This document shows, one piece after another, positions 59,122-64,000 of a stretch of 64,000 nucleotides of DNA. Numbering within the stretch: the stretch's first letter is position 1; every line of letters starts with the position of its first letter. The DNA is from Parvibaculum sp. (GTDB lineage: Bacteria; Pseudomonadota; Alphaproteobacteria; Parvibaculales; Parvibaculaceae). The notes under the pieces are model-generated. The model was given only the letters and a program-made list of their open reading frames with translations, was not told where the DNA came from and did no database searches. The stretch spans positions 62,001 through 126,000 of the forward strand of contig NZNS01000011.1 in the NCBI GenBank assembly GCA_002694985.1, given 5' to 3'. Both the position numbers and the translations under genes were made by a program.

Positions 59122-61163
59122 GCGGGGTTCGCCCGTGCCCGTTTCAATTCCTCCACCAGCGCGTCCCTGTCCGTAACCGGGAGCGAGCAGGTCTCGCCGG
59201 CGCAGACGTAAGCCGTCGGTTTGCCGTCCAGCTTGTCCTTGCCATGTGCGGGGTGCGACGCGGGGAGCGCCGCCCCGTCCTCGATCCGCATTACCACGCG
59301 GGACGGGCAGGAGACCCTGAAAGCCGCTTTTGCCAGTTCCGCCGTTTCCGCCTCGCTCCCGATCAGCACGACCTGCACGGGGCGGAGCCGCGTATCGAAG
59401 CTCGCAATGTAGCTTCCCAGCGGAAAGATGTTTTCCTGAAGCTCGCCCGCGAAGGCGCGGATCAGCTCGTCGGCGCGGGTGAAGTACTCCTGCTTGCCGG
59501 TCATGAGCGCGAGCTTCGTCAGCGTGTCTGGCAGGGTGCCGTTGGCGGCCGGGGTGGCGTCATCGGCGACTGTCCGTCTACGGACGATGAGCGCTGGTGC
59601 GTCATCCGCGGTGAAGAAATAGCCGTCATTTGCCTGGTCGCGATAATGGGCGTCGAGTTCGCCGACAAGGCTTTCGGCGTCGGCCAGATAGGCGTCGTCG
59701 CCCGCCGCTTGCGCCAGCGCAAGTGCCGCATCCGCCATATTGGCGAGGTCGTCGGCCATCGCGATGTGCTGGAGCTTGCCGTCCCTCCAGGCATGGTGGA
59801 GCCGCCTTGCACCATTTATCTCCGGGCGCATCGTCTCCATCACGAAGCGGAAGGCATCCGCTGCCCTCTCCACCCATTCGCTTTCGCCGAAGGTTGCGCC
59901 CGCGCGCGCCAGCGCCGCAATCATCAGCCCGTTCCAGTCCGCCAGCACCTTGTCGTCGAAGCCGGGATGGACGCGCATGTCGCGCTCGGCGAAAGCCCTT
60001 GCCTTCAGGGGTTCGAGGGCTGCTTCCTCTTCGGCCGTCACGGGAGCATCCGCGCGGGCGAGGCGATTGAGGATATTCGTCTCCTCCCAGTTGCCTTCGG
60101 CGGTCACGCCGTAGAAGCGCTTGAAGAGCGTCGCCTCGCCGGGCGTGAAGAGATTGTCGATCTCGGCTTCCGACCAGACATAGAACTTGCCCTCGACGCC
60201 CTCGCTGTCCGCATCGAGCGATGCGGCGAAGGCACCCTCGTCGGTCGTCATCTCGCGCGCGACCCATTCCACCGTCTCGCGCACGCGGCGTTCATAGAGC
60301 GGCTTGCCTGTCTCGGCCCAGACCATCGTCAGGAGATCGATCAGAAGCGCATTGTCGTAGAGCATCTTTTCGAAATGCGGCGCGAGCCAGAACTCGTCGA
60401 CCGAGTAGCGCGCATAGCCGCCGCCCAGATGGTCGTAGATGCCGCCTTCCGACATGTGGTCGAGCGCGCGCGTCACCGGCGCGGCGAAGTCCTCGCGGCC
60501 CGTGCGCAGATGCGCGCGCCATATCAGCGAGAGCAGGGGGACTTGCGGGAATTTCGGCGCGCCGCGAATGCCGCCATGTTCCGGGTCCATGATATCGACG
60601 AGTTTTTCGGCGACGACGATCGGCACTTGCGGTGTCGGCTCGCCCGGGCGCGCGGTGGCCGATTGCTTCTGCAACGCATCCACCAGCGCCTGCCGGTTCT
60701 TGTAGACCTTGGCCGGTTCCTCGCGAAAGATGCGCGCGACCTCGTTCAGCACATCAATGAAGCCCGGCCGGCCATAAGCCGCGTCCTTCGGAAAATAGGT
60801 GCCGCCCCAGAAGGGTTCTCCCTCCGGTGTCAGGAACATGGTGAGGGGCCAGCCGCCCTGCTGGCCGAGCAGATGCAGCGCCGACATGTAGATCGCGTCG
60901 ATGTCGGGGCGCTCCTCGCGGTCGACCTTGATGTTCACGAAATGCTCGTTCATCACGGCGGCAACCGCTTCATCCTCGAAGCTTTCATGCGCCATCACGT
61001 GACACCAGTGGCACGCCGCATAGCCGACCGAAAGCAGGATCGGTTTCTTTTCCTTCTTCGCGGCGGCAAGCGCCTCCGGCCCCCAGGGTCGCCAGTGCAC
61101 GGGATTGTCCGCATGCTGGAGGAGATAGGGGCTCGTTTCGGCGCGCAGGAAATTGCGTGACAT
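59118..61163 (-). CDS. YyaL-type thioredoxin-domain protein (DUF255)
   Basis: 681 aa from the ATG at 61163, preceded by GGAAGG. N-terminal thioredoxin-like domain (about 1-165) with [22 protein letters not shown] carrying the CHWC redox motif and [41 protein letters not shown]. The C-terminal part (about 180-680) is an (alpha/alpha)6-barrel like N-acylglucosamine 2-epimerase. Function unknown; the human relative is SPATA20. Overlaps the LysR gene end by 4 bp. Confidence 0.92.
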   Translation of the reverse strand: MSRNFLRAETSPYLLQHADNPVHWRPWGPEALAAAKKEKKPILLSVGYAACHWCHVMAHESFEDEAVAAVMNEHFVNIKVDREERPDIDAIYMSALHLLGQQGGWPLTMFLTPEGEPFWGGTYFPKDAAYGRPGFIDVLNEVARIFREEPAKVYKNRQALVDALQKQSATARPGEPTPQVPIVVAEKLVDIMDPEHGGIRGAPKFPQVPLLSLIWRAHLRTGREDFAAPVTRALDHMSEGGIYDHLGGGYARYSVDEFWLAPHFEKMLYDNALLIDLLTMVWAETGKPLYERRVRETVEWVAREMTTDEGAFAASLDADSEGVEGKFYVWSEAEIDNLFTPGEATLFKRFYGVTAEGNWEETNILNRLARADAPVTAEEEAALEPLKARAFAERDMRVHPGFDDKVLADWNGLMIAALARAGATFGESEWVERAADAFRFVMETMRPEINGARRLHHAWRDGKLQHIAMADDLANMADAALALAQAAGDDAYLADAESLVGELDAHYRDQANDGYFFTADDAPALIVRRRTVADDATPAANGTLPDTLTKLALMTGKQEYFTRADELIRAFAGELQENIFPLGSYIASFDTRLRPVQVVLIGSEAETAELAKAAFRVSCPSRVVMRIEDGAALPASHPAHGKDKLDGKPTAYVCAGETCSLPVTDRDALVEELKRARANPA

Positions 61164-61264
61164 AAGGCCTTCCGGGGGTTTCACTCGTTTCTGACAATGT
61201 GGGGCTATGGACCCCTGCCGTCGATGGCTAACGCCAACGCAGGCGCAATGAAAGAGTTCGTTCC

Positions 61265-61567
61265 ATGAAAGTCAAAATCGACCTCGACATGACCGCCGAA
61301 GAAGCGCGCACGCTGATGGGCCTGCCGGACCTCGAACCGATGCAGCAGCGGCTTCTCGAACAGCTCGAAAAGCAGGTTTCGAGCAACCTGTCCTATATGG
61401 ACCCCGAAGCGATGATCCGTGCCGTGCTGCCTGCCGGAGCGCAGGGGCTCGAAAAATTCCAGGACATGATGTGGGGTATGGCGCGCTCGGCCATGTCGGC
61501 AGGGGGCATGGGTGGCGGTACGGCGAAATCGGGCGGCGCCAAATCCGATACGAAGAAGGACGAATGA
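61265..61567 (+). CDS. Small DUF6489-like conserved protein
   Basis: 100 aa. [77 protein letters not shown]: an amphipathic helical protein with a Gly/Ser/Lys tail. I assign DUF6489 from memory of similar short alphaproteobacterial proteins, with moderate confidence. It lies 33 bp ahead of mnmE and may be co-transcribed with it. No known function. Confidence 0.7.
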   Translation: MKVKIDLDMTAEEARTLMGLPDLEPMQQRLLEQLEKQVSSNLSYMDPEAMIRAVLPAGAQGLEKFQDMMWGMARSAMSAGGMGGGTAKSGGAKSDTKKDE

Positions 61568-61600
61568 CGCACCTGTTGCGCCTCTGCGGGTTGAGCTGAT

Positions 61601-62920
<1,320 letters not shown>

Positions 62921-62940
62921 TGGGCGAAGAGAGCCGGATC

Positions 62941-62956
62941 TGTTTCACGTGAAACA
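62941..62956. promoter_or_regulatory. parS centromere-like ParB-binding site
   Basis: TGTTTCACGTGAAACA is a perfect 16-bp palindrome, the bacterial parS consensus, 21 bp after the mnmE stop. parAB genes normally lie after mnmG and rsmG in this gene order; they are just outside the window. Confidence 0.92.
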
Positions 62957-62975
62957 TGAAGACGCGGGGGAATTC

Positions 62976-63029
62976 GATTCCACCCCATTGGCTTGCGCGT
63001 GAATCCTCATCTCGGTGGAATCTTGATTC
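62976..63029. promoter_or_regulatory. Cluster of four GANTC (CcrM methylation-type) sites
   Basis: GATTC 62976-62980, GAATC 63001-63005, GAATC 63018-63022 and GATTC 63025-63029 lie in 54 bp; a fifth is at 63141-63145. By base composition about 0.2 would be expected in 54 bp. GANTC is the CcrM methyltransferase target in alphaproteobacteria, linked to cell-cycle promoters. Confidence 0.55.
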
Positions 63030-63034
63030 GGCTC

Positions 63035-63043
63035 TGTGGATAA
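63035..63043 (-). promoter_or_regulatory. Perfect DnaA box upstream of mnmG
   Basis: TGTGGATAA is the complement of TTATCCACA. Single perfect box, just after the GANTC cluster and 148 bp ahead of the mnmG ATG; it could bind DnaA as a regulator or origin-associated site. Confidence 0.65.
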
Positions 63044-63190
63044 AGTTTTTGACGCGGCGGGTGCGAGCGACTAAAGCTCTCCCGGTGTTTCGAGCGTTGC
63101 GCTGCCGCTCGCGGATTGGCGCTCGCGTGTTCCGCCCGTCGAATCCGTTCTTACGGGCACAGGCACTTCTTCTTCATTCGGATTTTTTCG

Positions 63191-64000
63191 ATGACGCGCG
63201 AATTCGATGTGATCGTGATCGGTGGCGGCCATGCGGGCTGCGAGGCGGCCTCGGCAGCCGCGCGGGCGGGGGCCCGTACCGCGCTCATCACGCACAAGAT
63301 TTCGACTATCGGCGAGATGTCCTGCAACCCTGCCATTGGCGGTCTCGGCAAGGGCCATCTGGTTCGCGAGGTCGATGCGCTGGACGGGCTGATGGGCCGC
63401 GTGGCCGATGCTGCGGGTATTCAGTTCCGTCTCCTCAACCGGCGCAAGGGGCCGGCCGTGCGGGGGCCGAGAGCGCAAGCCGACCGCAAGCTTTACCGGG
63501 AGGCCATGCAGGCCGAGATCCTGAGCCATCGCAATCTCGAGGTGATCGAGGCGGGGGTTTCCGATTTGCTGGTCGAGAAGGGAGAGGTCCGGGGCGTAGT
63601 GGCCGAGGATGGCCGCCAGTGGAAATCCGCGCGGGTGGTCCTCACCACGGGCACTTTCCTGAATGGCATGATCCATCTGGGCACGAGCCGCATTCCGGCG
63701 GGCCGGGCAGGGGAAGCGCCCGCGCTGGGTCTTTCGGAACGGCTTTACAGTCTCGGCTTTCGGCTTGGGCGCCTGAAGACCGGGACGCCCGCGCGGCTCG
63801 CCGGAGACAGCATCGACTGGCCGGCGCTCGAGGTTCAGCCGGGTGACGATCCGCCGGTGCCATTTTCCTTCCTCACGCGCGAGATAAAGACGCCCCAGGT
63901 GCCGTGCCATATCACGCGGACCACGGAGGAGGGCCACCGGATCATTGAGGCAAACCTCAAGCTCTCGCCGGTCTATTCGGGCCAGATCGAGGGGGTCGGG
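63191..64000 (+). CDS. mnmG: MnmG (GidA), partial: tRNA uridine-5-carboxymethylaminomethyl enzyme, FAD
   Basis: The first 270 residues are visible; the gene is cut by the right edge. FAD-binding [22 protein letters not shown] (residues about 6-27), [26 protein letters not shown] and [21 protein letters not shown] family blocks; [28 protein letters not shown] is intact. Forms the MnmE-MnmG complex. Followed by rsmG and parAB in most alphaproteobacteria, so the right edge of the window is just before them. Confidence 0.97.
   Translation, partial: MTREFDVIVIGGGHAGCEAASAAARAGARTALITHKISTIGEMSCNPAIGGLGKGHLVREVDALDGLMGRVADAAGIQFRLLNRRKGPAVRGPRAQADRKLYREAMQAEILSHRNLEVIEAGVSDLLVEKGEVRGVVAEDGRQWKSARVVLTTGTFLNGMIHLGTSRIPAGRAGEAPALGLSERLYSLGFRLGRLKTGTPARLAGDSIDWPALEVQPGDDPPVPFSFLTREIKTPQVPCHITRTTEEGHRIIEANLKLSPVYSGQIEGVG

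Noticed and set aside
59244..61160. 638-codon open frame opposite the YyaL-type gene
   Set aside because: Antisense shadow; the opposite strand gives complete thioredoxin and barrel domains.

Overview
The window is a gene-dense, high-GC (about 62-63% by eye) chromosomal segment of an alphaproteobacterium, most likely Rhizobiales-like (Parvibaculum or a relative is my guess from gene order, not a measured result). The pointers are the block hemE / PPSRP-maf-aroE-coaE-dnaQ-secB, hslVU beside hisBHAF, an UPF0314 gene, an RpoH-type heat-shock promoter of the alphaproteobacterial form, GANTC (CcrM-type) sites and a GCATGATC-type intergenic palindrome of the kind seen in rhizobia. Almost everything is core genome. 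I see no prophage, transposase, CRISPR array, rRNA or tRNA gene.

Layout. 1-8.7 kb: a cut-off hybrid histidine kinase, a YifB/ComM ATPase, a secreted LprI/DUF3298 protein, a HugZ-like split-barrel protein, a membrane dipeptidase, a tiny lipoprotein (57 aa), an FkbM methyltransferase and glutathione synthetase. 8.9-16.3 kb: MarC, SirB1-like, BON lipoprotein (DolP-like), YraN and RsmI, opposed by an LpoA-like lipoprotein, then HemW, RdgB and RNase PH. 16.6-23.5 kb: heat-shock block hrcA-grpE, NnrU and AlkB-like genes, dnaK-dnaJ with an RpoH promoter and a strong terminator. 23.7-28.9 kb: dapB, gpmA, DUF2244, nth, a small lipoprotein, EI24, PfkB kinase. 29-36.8 kb: coaA, hisE, pentapeptide repeat, CYTH-CHAD, hisF, hisA, hisH, DUF2628, hisB. 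37-46 kb: two PPOX flavoproteins, hslV-UPF0314-hslU, XRE-Smr, mltA-Tim44, fxsA, secB, dnaQ, VOC. 46.7-49.7 kb: coaE-aroE-maf-PPSRP.

The most informative part is 49.7-63 kb. The 0.6-kb gap between PPSRP and hemE carries a perfect DnaA box and several degenerate ones and has the gene context of known alphaproteobacterial chromosome origins. Genes on both sides run mostly away from it. To the right follow hemE-hemH-hemJ (end of haem synthesis), rho with a long leader, three stress/metabolism genes, a LysR regulator, a YyaL-type thioredoxin-domain protein, a DUF6489-like protein, mnmE and the start of mnmG. The mnmE-mnmG gap holds a perfect ParB-binding parS site, four GANTC sites within 54 bp and a second perfect DnaA box. 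The window therefore appears to span the replication origin and part of the centromere region.

No clearly new multi-gene system was found. The points worth a second look are the oriC/parS/GANTC signals, the rho leader, the dnaK-dnaJ hairpin, two very small genes and a few conserved genes of unknown function.
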